64,000 nt of DNA from Actinoplanes sp. L3-i22 (GTDB lineage: Bacteria > Actinomycetota > Actinomycetes > Mycobacteriales > Micromonosporaceae), in contig NZ_AP024745.1 in NCBI RefSeq assembly GCF_019704555.1, forward strand, positions 2,984,501 to 3,048,500. Direction: 5' to 3'. The notes under the pieces are model-generated. The model was not told the origin of the DNA. It made no database searches and saw only the letters and a program-made list of their open reading frames with translations. Below are positions 53,669-61,316 of this stretch, piece by piece (the stretch's first letter is position 1; each line of letters begins with the position of its first letter). Made by a program: the position numbers and the translations under genes.

Positions 53669-55291
53669 ATGGTCGTGCTGGGGGCTCCGGCCACGCCGGA
53701 CAGCGATGCCTTCCTCGGCGCCCTGTTGGAGAGCCTCTCGGTCGGGGTGGTCGCCTGCGACGCCGGTGGCCGGGTCGTCTTCGTCAACCGGGCGATGCGC
53801 GAGGTCCGCGGCTTTCCCCCGGACGGCCCGGTGCCCGAGGACTACGCCGAGAGCTCCGAGAAGGTGCTGGCCGGGCCGGACCTGCGCCCGATGCCGTGGG
53901 GGCAGACTCCGTTGATGCGCGCGCTGCGCGGCGAGCACATCGTCGCCGAGGACGTGCTGATCCGCTGTCCGGGCGAGCCGGTCCGGGTCTTCGCCTGCAC
54001 GTCCCAGCCGATCTACGACGCCCGCGACCGGGTCCTCGGCGCGGTCTCGATCGCCCACGAGGTGACCGCGCTGCGCCGGGCGGAACGGTTCCGGGCCTGC
54101 CATCTCGCCGTCGAGCACGTGCTGAAGCGCGCCACCGCGGTCCGGGCCGCCGCGCCGGACGTGCTCCGCGCGGTCTCGGTCACGCTCGGCTGGCCGTGCG
54201 CCGAGCTGTTCCTGATCGACGAGGGGACCGGCCCGGGGCTGCAGTCCGTCGGCCACTGGGATGCCTCCGGCACCGCGGCGGACGGGTTCTTCGGCCACGT
54301 CCCGCGCCGCGGCGAGGGCATCACCGGGCGGGTCTGGGAGCACGGCCGGGCCATCTGGGTGCCCGACATCGGGTCCGATCTGACGTTGCGTTCGCCGTAC
54401 GAGCGGGAGCGGGTCGAGATCTGCATCCGCCGCGGCATCCGGACCGTGCTCGCCGTCCCGGTGCACGACGGCACCACCCTGCTGGGCGTGCTCACCTGCT
54501 ACGCCGGCGCCCAGGAGCGGCACGAGGACCTGCTCACCGTGCTGATGGACGGAGTCGCTGCGCAGATCGGCGTGTTCGTGGCGCTGCGCCGCGCCGAGGA
54601 ACTGGCCCGTCAGCTGGCCCGCGCGCAGAGCGACTTCGTCGACCTGGTCGGGCACGAGATGCGTACCCCGCTGACCTCGATCACCGCGAACGCCACCATC
54701 CTCGCCGAGGAGGCGGCCGGGATGGACCACGACGGCCGCCAGATGGCCCGGACCATCGCCCGCAACGCCGCCACGCTGCAGCGGATCGCCGACGCGCTGC
54801 TCGACCTGGCCGGCCTGGACGGCGGCCACCTCACCCTGGACCGCCGCCGCGTCGACCTGGTCGCCCTGGTCACCGACGCGGTGATGGGCGTCCGGCTGGC
54901 CGGCCGCTGCGACTCGATCAGCACCGACCTGCCCGCCGACCTGCACCTGATGGGCGACGCGGACCGCCTCCGCCAGGTGCTCGACGACCTCCTCGCCAAC
55001 GCGATCAAGTACAGCCCGACCGGCGCCCCGATCCGGATCGCGCTGGCGGCCGACGAGACCAGCGCCGAGCTCTGCATCGCCGACACCGGCATCGGCACCC
55101 CGGAAGCCGAACGCGACCGCGTCTTCGACCGCTTCTTCCGCGGCAGCAACGTCCGCCATCAGGGCACTCACGGCAGCGGCCTGGGCCTGAGCCTGGCCCG
55201 CGCCATCGTCCACCTGCACGGCGGCACGATCCGTCTGGTCGGCAACGACCCCACCGGCACGATCGTCTGCGTCCGCCTGCCGCTGCTCTAA
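53669..55291 (+). CDS. PAS-GAF sensor histidine kinase
   Basis: 540 residues from ATG 53669 (GTG 53639 is in frame). PAS (about 15-140), GAF (about 155-315), HisKA with H-box FVDLVGHEMRTPLTS, and HATPase with DDLLANAIKYSPTG and ADTGIGTP. The GAF contains GRVWEHGRAIWVPDIG, closely paralleling the kinase at 18963-20912 (GRCWSTGELLWVPDIR). No membrane segment. The 3' end is followed by a long repeat-bearing intergenic region. Confidence 0.88.
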   Translation: MVVLGAPATPDSDAFLGALLESLSVGVVACDAGGRVVFVNRAMREVRGFPPDGPVPEDYAESSEKVLAGPDLRPMPWGQTPLMRALRGEHIVAEDVLIRCPGEPVRVFACTSQPIYDARDRVLGAVSIAHEVTALRRAERFRACHLAVEHVLKRATAVRAAAPDVLRAVSVTLGWPCAELFLIDEGTGPGLQSVGHWDASGTAADGFFGHVPRRGEGITGRVWEHGRAIWVPDIGSDLTLRSPYERERVEICIRRGIRTVLAVPVHDGTTLLGVLTCYAGAQERHEDLLTVLMDGVAAQIGVFVALRRAEELARQLARAQSDFVDLVGHEMRTPLTSITANATILAEEAAGMDHDGRQMARTIARNAATLQRIADALLDLAGLDGGHLTLDRRRVDLVALVTDAVMGVRLAGRCDSISTDLPADLHLMGDADRLRQVLDDLLANAIKYSPTGAPIRIALAADETSAELCIADTGIGTPEAERDRVFDRFFRGSNVRHQGTHGSGLGLSLARAIVHLHGGTIRLVGNDPTGTIVCVRLPLL

Positions 55292-55435
55292 CGCCCCCGG
55301 GCAAGATCAAAAGATCAGACCCAAGATCAAAGTCCGATTTGGTACGGTCTGAGCCGCTTGTCGCCGGGCCGCGAACAGAACCCGCCCAACCCCAAGGGGG
55401 GCCACCGCCTCTGCCGTAATTGTCGCTCGGATCCT

Positions 55436-55485
55436 CAAGATCATGCTGGCGGCCTGTGGACAACCGGCCAGTGTGGATAACTCGA
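55436..55485. repeat. Intergenic repeat copy B with two DnaA-box-like motifs (inverted)
   Basis: TGTGGACAA (55455-55463) and TGTGGATAA (55472-55480), the reverse complements of the two boxes in copy A with the same 17-base spacing and the same TGGCCGG spacer core, flanked by AAGATCATGC as in copy A. The two copies enclose about 3.3 kb. Confidence 0.65.
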
Positions 55486-55760
55486 ACCGAGCCCGTCGGC
55501 TTGCCGGGCCGCCGATCGGTCACGTCCGCGGCGTGCCCGCTGTTTGCTTTCTGACCCGCGCCGCTCGCCGGTCGGTCACGCCCGCTGTTTGCTTGCTGAC
55601 CCGCGCCGGCCGGTCGGTCGCGGTTGCGGCCTGCTTGCTGTTGGCTTGCCAGGCACCGTCCGCTGTTGATCACGGCTGCGGCCGCCGCTGACGGGAGCTG
55701 CCGATTGCGGTGGCTTCGGAGGTACGCCGCGGGCCCCCTCCGCCGTCGCCGCAAGCCCTC

Positions 55761-55957
55761 GGCTGGTCGTCAGGGTTGCTTCAGCCCGGTCGAGTCACCC
55801 TCACGACCAGCCGCAACCGACCGGCTGGCACGCAGGGCTGCTCCAGCCCGTTTGAGCAGCCCTGACGACCAGCCGAGACGGACGAGCTGGTAGCCATGGT
55901 CGTCGAATGCGCCCAAAGCAGCCCTGACGACCAGCCGAGCTGGTAGCCATGGTCGTC
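55761..55957. repeat. Array of direct and inverted repeats downstream of an amine oxidase
   Basis: AGCCCTGACGACCAGCCGAG-type units occur at 55855-55877 and 55917-55939, and a second unit GAGCTGGTAGCCATGGTCGTC-like at 55884-55904 and 55937-55957. An inverted version (GGCTGGTCGTCAGGGTTGCT) lies at 55761-55780. It could form alternative hairpins after the convergent genes. Confidence 0.7.
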
Positions 55958-55975
55958 AAGGTGCCCAGAGCTGTC

Positions 55976-57208
55976 CTACCGGTCGAGCGCGTCCAGCAGC
56001 GCCGCCCCCTGCAACCCCCCGTTGATCCCGAGCCACCGAGCCGGCTCCGGCTCCCACCGCCGCGACCGATGCCCCACCCACGGCAGCCGGGTCAACTCGG
56101 TCTGCCGCCCGAGGATCAAATCGGCCAGGGTCCGCCCGGCCAGGTTCGTCGCCGCGACCCCGTCGCCCACGTACCCCCCGGCCCACCCCACCCCGTCCCG
56201 CAGCCCCACGCCCGGCATCCAGTCCCGCGGGATCCCCAGCGGCCCGCCCCACCGGTACGCCACCGGCACCTCGATGCCGAACAGCTCGCCGAGCGTGTGC
56301 CGGAGTTTCCCGAACACGGCCGGCACCCGGTCGAAGTCGGCCCGGACCCGGGACCCGAAGTGGTACGGCGCGCCCCGCCCGCCGAACGCGAGCCGGTCGT
56401 CCGCGGTCCGCTGCCCGTAGATGATCATCCGGCGTTCGTCGGTGAACGTCTCCCGGCGCTTGAGGCCGATCCGGTCCCAGACCGAGGCCGGCAGCGGCTC
56501 GGTGGCGATCATCAGGGAGTAGACCGGGGCCACCTCGCGGCGGTATCCGGGCAGTTCCGGCGTGTATCCCTCGAGGGCCCGGACGACCGTGTCGGCCCGG
56601 ACCGTGCCGCGGTCGGTGACCACCTCGCCGGCGGTCAGCGACAGCACGCGGGTGTTCTCGTACACGGCGACGCCGAGCTTCTCCACCTCGGCGGCGAGGC
56701 CGCGGACCAGTTTGCCCGGGTGCAGCGCCGCGCAGTTCTCGTCGTAGACGCCGCCGAGCACGCCCTCGGCGTTGCAGATGGCCCGGGCGGCGCCGGCGTC
56801 CAGCGCCGTGGCCGGGGCCCGGCGCAACTGCCCGGGGGTACGGATCAGCGAGATGACCCCGCCCTTGGCGTAGTCGCAGTCGATCCCGGTCCGCCCGATC
56901 TCGTCGACGGCGCCGGCCAGGGCGGCGTGCATGGCGCGGGCGGGCCCGGCGCCGTACCTCCGAGTCAGTTTCTCCTCGGAGACCGGGAACATGCCGGAGG
57001 CCCAGCCACCGTTGCGCCCGGACGCCCCGAAGCCGCAGAACTCCGCCTCGAGCACGACGATCCGCAGGTCGGGCTGGGTCTTGGCGAGGTAGTACGCGGT
57101 CCACAGCCCGGTGTAGCCGCCGCCGGCGATGACGACGTCGGCGTCCCGGTCACCGGGCAGGGCGGAGCGTCGCTCGATCGGGCCGAGCGATTCAAGCCAG
57201 AAGCTCAT
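55976..57208 (-). CDS. FAD-dependent amine oxidoreductase (DAO/PuuB-like), second copy
   Basis: 410 residues. FAD motif VVIAGGGYTGLWTAYYLA near residue 25, VVLEAEFCGFGASGRNGG, and a C-terminal GGYVGDGVAATNLAGRTLADL. It is of the same superfamily as 48378-49778 but diverged. It starts 3 bases after the Lrp/AsnC gene's stop and is the last gene of the aldehyde dehydrogenase-gabT-lrp operon. Oxidation of a polyamine, or of gamma-glutamylputrescine, is inferred from context. Confidence 0.85.
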   Translation of the reverse strand: MSFWLESLGPIERRSALPGDRDADVVIAGGGYTGLWTAYYLAKTQPDLRIVVLEAEFCGFGASGRNGGWASGMFPVSEEKLTRRYGAGPARAMHAALAGAVDEIGRTGIDCDYAKGGVISLIRTPGQLRRAPATALDAGAARAICNAEGVLGGVYDENCAALHPGKLVRGLAAEVEKLGVAVYENTRVLSLTAGEVVTDRGTVRADTVVRALEGYTPELPGYRREVAPVYSLMIATEPLPASVWDRIGLKRRETFTDERRMIIYGQRTADDRLAFGGRGAPYHFGSRVRADFDRVPAVFGKLRHTLGELFGIEVPVAYRWGGPLGIPRDWMPGVGLRDGVGWAGGYVGDGVAATNLAGRTLADLILGRQTELTRLPWVGHRSRRWEPEPARWLGINGGLQGAALLDALDR

Positions 57209-57211
57209 GTG

Positions 57212-57667
57212 TTATCTGGTTCCCCAGGCGTAGGTCTGTTTGGCGAGCTTGAGGTACATGAACGTGTCGACGGCGGCGACGCCCTCGATCGTCCGGACCT
57301 TCTCGTTGAGCAGGTCGAGCAGGTGCGCGTCGTCGGTGCAGACCAATTCCACCAGGAGGTCGTAGCGTCCGGCGCAGATCACCACATAGTCGACCTCGGG
57401 AATCGCGGCCAGCTGGTCGGCGATCACCCGCAGGTCCCCGTTCACCCGCAGGCCGACCATCGCCTGCCGGGCGAAGCCCAGCGTGAGCGGGTCGGTCACC
57501 GCGACGATCTGCATCAGCCCGTTGTCGAGGAGCCGCTGCACGCGCTGGCGCACAGCGGCCTCCGACAGGCCGATCGTCTTGGCGAGCGTGGCGTATGACA
57601 TTCGCCCGTCCCGCTGCAGGTGATCGATGATCTGCTTGTTGATCTCGTCCAGGCCCGTCTCGCTCAC
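57212..57667 (-). CDS. Lrp/AsnC-family transcriptional regulator
   Basis: 151 residues from GTG 57667, preceded by AGGGAAG; an in-frame GTG at 57691 is less likely. An N-terminal HTH (about 6-60, IIDHLQRDGRMSYATLAKTIGLSEAAVRQRVQRLL) and a C-terminal RAM domain (about 70-145). Its place between gabT and an amine oxidase gene suggests that it senses an amine or amino acid and controls this operon, and perhaps the pot operon. Confidence 0.9.
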   Translation of the reverse strand: MSETGLDEINKQIIDHLQRDGRMSYATLAKTIGLSEAAVRQRVQRLLDNGLMQIVAVTDPLTLGFARQAMVGLRVNGDLRVIADQLAAIPEVDYVVICAGRYDLLVELVCTDDAHLLDLLNEKVRTIEGVAAVDTFMYLKLAKQTYAWGTR

Positions 57668-57700
57668 GGCGCGATTCTTCCCTGTGAGCACACTCTTGGG

Positions 57701-58969
57701 CTAGTTCCGGAGAGCTTCGCGCAGAATGTCCAGCCCGCGGTGGAGATCCTCGTCGGAGATCACCAGCGGGGGCAGGAACCGGAGCACGTTGCCGTAGGTG
57801 CCACAGGTCAGCGTGAGCAGCCCGGCCTCGTGGCACGCCTTGGAGACGGCCGCGGTCCGCGCGGCGTCCGGCTCGATCGTGCCCGGCTTGACGAGTTCGA
57901 TGGCGATCATCGCGCCCCGGCCGCGTACCTCCGCAATGCCATCGTCCGAAATTCCAGACAAAGCCGATTTGAGTACGGACTCGATCCGCTGCGCCGCCGT
58001 GGCCAGATCCAGCTCACGCATCGTCTCGATGGCGGCGAGCGCCGCGGCACAGGCCACCGGGTTCCCGCCGTAGGTGCCACCCAGCCCGCCGGCGTGCACC
58101 GCGTCCATCAGCTCGGCGCGCCCGACCACCCCGGCGATCGGCAACCCGCCGCCCATCCCCTTGGCCGTGGTGATCAGGTCGGGCTCGAGGCCCTCGTGCT
58201 CGGACGCGAACCACTGCCCGGTCCGGCAGAACCCGGTCTGGATCTCGTCCGCGATGAAGACCGCTCCGGCCTCGGCCGCCCAGGCGGCAAGGGCAGGGAG
58301 AAAACCCGGCGACGGTACGACGAAGCCACCCTCGCCCTGGATCGGTTCGATCAGCACCGCCGCCACGTTCCCGGCGCCGACCTGCTTCTCGATCACGTCG
58401 ATCGCCCGGCGGGCCGCCTCGGGACCGTCCAGCCCGCCGTCGCGCAGCGGGTACGACATCGGCGCCCGGTACACCTCCGGCGCGAACGGCCCGAACCGGT
58501 GCTTGTACGGCATGTTCTTCGCGGTCAGCGCCATGGTCAGGTTGGTCCGGCCGTGGTACGCGTGGTCGAACACCACGACCGCCTGCCGCCCGGTGGCGTG
58601 CCGCGCGATCTTGACGGCGTTCTCCACCGCCTCGGCGCCGGAGTTGAACAGCGCCGCCCGCTTCTCGAAGCTACCCGGCGTGAGGTCGATCAACTGCTCA
58701 CAGACGGCGACGTACGACTCGTACGGCGCGACCATGAAGCAGGTGTGCGTGAAGCGTTCGACCTGCTGCCGGACCGCCTCGACGACCCGGGGTGACGCGT
58801 TGCCGACGTTGGTGACCGCGATGCCGGACGCGAAGTCGATCCACTCCCGCCCGTCGACGTCGGTCAGCGTGCCGCCGCCGGCGCTCTCGATGTACGAGTT
58901 GATCGTCGACCCGACGCCGCGCGCGACCGCGGCGACGCGACGTTTGTGCAGGTCAGCAGAGCTGGACAC
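57701..58969 (-). CDS. gabT: 4-aminobutyrate aminotransferase
   Basis: 422 residues from a GTG two bases after the aldehyde dehydrogenase stop. Class-III aminotransferase with LFNSGAEAVENAVKIAR, FDHAYHGRTNLTMALTAK, IEPIQGEGGFVVP, the Asp of FIADEIQTGFCRTG and PLP Lys270 in TTAKGMGGGLPIAG, the layout of bacterial GabT. It converts GABA and 2-oxoglutarate to succinate semialdehyde and glutamate. It follows the enzyme that would make GABA from 4-aminobutanal. Confidence 0.93.
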   Translation of the reverse strand: MSSSADLHKRRVAAVARGVGSTINSYIESAGGGTLTDVDGREWIDFASGIAVTNVGNASPRVVEAVRQQVERFTHTCFMVAPYESYVAVCEQLIDLTPGSFEKRAALFNSGAEAVENAVKIARHATGRQAVVVFDHAYHGRTNLTMALTAKNMPYKHRFGPFAPEVYRAPMSYPLRDGGLDGPEAARRAIDVIEKQVGAGNVAAVLIEPIQGEGGFVVPSPGFLPALAAWAAEAGAVFIADEIQTGFCRTGQWFASEHEGLEPDLITTAKGMGGGLPIAGVVGRAELMDAVHAGGLGGTYGGNPVACAAALAAIETMRELDLATAAQRIESVLKSALSGISDDGIAEVRGRGAMIAIELVKPGTIEPDAARTAAVSKACHEAGLLTLTCGTYGNVLRFLPPLVISDEDLHRGLDILREALRN

Positions 58970-58971
58970 GG

Positions 58972-60408
58972 TCAGGCCCCCACGTTGTGCATGACGTGCT
59001 TGATGCGGGTGTAGTCCTCCAGGCCGTACACCGAAAGGTCCTTGCCGTGCCCGGAGTGCTTGAAGCCGCCGTGCGGCATCTCGGCGACCAGCGGGATGTG
59101 GCAGTTCACCCAGACGCAGCCGAAGTCGAGCCGCTGGGTCATCCGCATCGCCCGGCCGTGGTCCTTCGTCCAGACGCTGGAGGCGAGGGCGTAGTCGACG
59201 CCGTTCGCCAGGCGCACGGCCTCGTCCTCGTCGGTGAACTGCTGCACGGTGATGACCGGGCCGAACACCTCGTTCTGGATGATCTCGTCGTCCTGGCGCA
59301 GGCCGGCCACGACGGTCGGCGACCAGAAGAAGCCGCGGTCGCCGACCCGGGCGCCACCGGCCTCGATCGAGGCGTGGTCCGGCAGCCGGTCGATGAAGCC
59401 GGCCACCCGGGCCAGCTGGTTCGCGTTGTTGACCGGGCCGTAGAGCACGTCCTCGTCGTCCGGCTGCCCGGTCTTCGTGCCCTTGGCCTGCTCGGCGAGG
59501 GCGGCCACGAAGTCCTGGTAGACCGCCGGCGCGACCAGCACCCGGGTGGCGGCGGTGCAGTCCTGACCGGCGTTGAAGTAACCGCCGACCGCGATGTCCG
59601 CGGCGGCCGCGGCGATGTCGGCGTCCTCGAAGACCACGACCGGGGCCTTGCCGCCCAGCTCCAGGTGGGTGCGCTTGAGGTCGGCGGCGGCCGAGCCGGC
59701 CACCTCCATGCCGGCCCGGACCGAGCCGGTGATCGACACCATCCGCGGGGTCCGGTGCTCGACCAGGGCGCGGCCGGTGTCCCGGTCGCCGAGGAGCACG
59801 TTGAACGCGCCGGCCGGCAGGAACTCGGCGGCGATCTCGGCCAGCAGCACGCTGGTCACCGGCGTGGTGTCGGACGGCTTGAGCACCACGGTGTTGCCCG
59901 CGGCGAGCGCCGGCGCGATCTTCCAGACCGCCATCATCAGCGGGTAGTTCCACGGGGTGACCTGGGCGATGACGCCGACCGGCTCGCGCCGTACGTAGCT
60001 CTCGAAACCGTTCAGGTACTGCCCGGCGGAGCGGCCCTCGAGCAGGCGCGCGGCGCCGGCGAAGAACCGGATCTGGTCGACCGCGGGCGGCAGCTCCTCG
60101 CTGGCGGTCAGGCCGAGCGGCTTGCCGGTGTTCTGCGACTCGGCGGCGACCAGCTCGTCGGCCCGCGCCTCGACCGCGTCGGCGAACTTCAGCAGCGCGC
60201 GCTGACGGTCACTGGGGGTGGTGTTGCGCCATTCCTCGAACGCGGCGGCGGCGGCCGTCATCGCGCGGTCCACGTCCTCGGCGCCGGAGACCGGGGCGGA
60301 CGCGAACACCTCACCGGTGGACGGGTCGACGAGGTCCGAGTACCGGCCGTCGACGGGCGCGACCGCGGCGCCACCGACGAAATTGTGTAGTGACTTCTTG
60401 GCGGTCAT
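58972..60408 (-). CDS. Gamma-aminobutyraldehyde dehydrogenase-type aldehyde dehydrogenase, second copy
   Basis: 478 residues, the same length as its paralogue at 42766-44202. Nucleophile Cys284 (NAGQDCTAATRV), general base Glu250 and PWNYPL at 152-157. The ATG follows GGAGG. First gene of the operon aldehyde dehydrogenase-gabT-lrp-oxidase. It probably oxidises 4-aminobutanal to GABA. Both paralogues keep all catalytic residues, so they may be separately regulated or differ in substrate. Confidence 0.9.
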   Translation of the reverse strand: MTAKKSLHNFVGGAAVAPVDGRYSDLVDPSTGEVFASAPVSGAEDVDRAMTAAAAAFEEWRNTTPSDRQRALLKFADAVEARADELVAAESQNTGKPLGLTASEELPPAVDQIRFFAGAARLLEGRSAGQYLNGFESYVRREPVGVIAQVTPWNYPLMMAVWKIAPALAAGNTVVLKPSDTTPVTSVLLAEIAAEFLPAGAFNVLLGDRDTGRALVEHRTPRMVSITGSVRAGMEVAGSAAADLKRTHLELGGKAPVVVFEDADIAAAAADIAVGGYFNAGQDCTAATRVLVAPAVYQDFVAALAEQAKGTKTGQPDDEDVLYGPVNNANQLARVAGFIDRLPDHASIEAGGARVGDRGFFWSPTVVAGLRQDDEIIQNEVFGPVITVQQFTDEDEAVRLANGVDYALASSVWTKDHGRAMRMTQRLDFGCVWVNCHIPLVAEMPHGGFKHSGHGKDLSVYGLEDYTRIKHVMHNVGA

Positions 60409-60508
60409 CCGGCCTCCAGGTTGGGATCAGCGCATGCCGCCCCATCTTTTCCGCTGATTCCGTTGCGAACAAGGGGGCGGAGGCATTTTTCCGTGTTTCC
60501 GGTGTGTG

Positions 60509-61270
60509 TTAGGCAGGTCTGCGCACGGCCAGCACGGCGACGTCGTCACCGGGCTGTTCGGTGTCCCCCGCGGCCATCACGGTGGCGCAGACCCTCTCCG
60601 CATTGTCGGCCTTCACGAGGCCGATGAGACGGGCCAATCCGATGTCGATCACCTCGTCGCGGCGCTCGATGAGGCCGTCGGTGTAGCAGAGCAGCACGGC
60701 ACCGGGTGGGAACGCGACCGTGCCGGTGCGCCGGGGTGGCATCCGGTTGCCGATGCCCAGCGGCGGGTCGACCGGGATGTCGGCGAGTTCGGCGGCGGCG
60801 CCCGGGCGGACCAGCACCGGGCGCAGGTGGCCGGCCGAGGAGAGCACGATCCGGTCCCGCCCGGGGCTGATCATCGCGTACAGCGCGGTGGTGAGGCTGC
60901 CCGCCTCGAAGTGGTGGACCTTGCGGTTCAGCAGGGTGAGCGCCTCGGCCGGGTCGTCGCAGATCAGCGCGTAGGCGCGCAGGGCGCTGCGGACCCGGCC
61001 CATCACGACGGCCGACGCCAGGCCGTGGCCGGAGACGTCGCCGATCACCACGCCCAGCCAGCCGGACGGGAGGGTGAAGACGTCGTACCAGTCGCCACCG
61101 ATGCCGAACGCGTGCCCGGGGACGTAGCGCGCCGCCAGCTCGACGCCGGGAATGTCCGGCAGCCGGGCCGGCAGCAGACTGCGCTGCAGCGCGAGTGCCG
61201 CCGCGTGCTCCGCGTCCAAGCCGCCCACCAGTCGCTGAGGCGACTCATGGGCGGCTGCGGGTCGGGGCAC
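60509..61270 (-). CDS. SpoIIE/RsbU-type PP2C serine phosphatase
   Basis: 253 residues from a GTG. It has LQRSLLPARLPDIPGVELAARY, then metal-binding GGDWYDVF and GDVSGHG, LSSAGHLRPVLV, CYTDGLIERRDE and a C-terminal GDDVAVLAV, the full PPM/SpoIIE motif set. There is no fused GAF/PAS or membrane domain, so it is a minimal cytoplasmic phosphatase. The likely target is a phosphorylated STAS antagonist; the one at 21451-21747 is a candidate. It is alone on its strand between hairpins. Confidence 0.9.
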   Translation of the reverse strand: MPRPAAAHESPQRLVGGLDAEHAAALALQRSLLPARLPDIPGVELAARYVPGHAFGIGGDWYDVFTLPSGWLGVVIGDVSGHGLASAVVMGRVRSALRAYALICDDPAEALTLLNRKVHHFEAGSLTTALYAMISPGRDRIVLSSAGHLRPVLVRPGAAAELADIPVDPPLGIGNRMPPRRTGTVAFPPGAVLLCYTDGLIERRDEVIDIGLARLIGLVKADNAERVCATVMAAGDTEQPGDDVAVLAVRRPA

Positions 61271-61288
61271 GATGTCAGCCTAGTGTCC

Positions 61289-61311
61289 GGTCACGGGTGC
61301 GGACCGTGACC
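61289..61311 (-). terminator. Terminator after the GH3 gene
   Basis: Eight-bp perfect arms (61289-61296 and 61304-61311) with a 7-nt loop, between the GH3 stop (61317) and the phosphatase start (61270). Confidence 0.65.
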
Positions 61312-61316
61312 AACGG

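Larger units (their letters stand above)
55292..55975. other. Long intergenic region with several repeats
   Basis: 684 bases without a supported gene. It holds AAGATCAAAAG-like motifs just after the kinase stop (about 55304-55340), DnaA-box repeat copy B (55436-55485), a stretch of variant GCTTGCTGACCCGCGCC repeats (about 55540-55650), and an array of direct and inverted copies of a GACGACCAGCC motif (55761-55957). Confidence 0.6.

Noticed and set aside
52114..55485. A chromosomal replication origin based on the DnaA-box-like motifs.
   Set aside because: Only four boxes in two spaced copies and no dnaA, dnaN, gyrB or rpmH nearby; a dispersed repeat is more likely.
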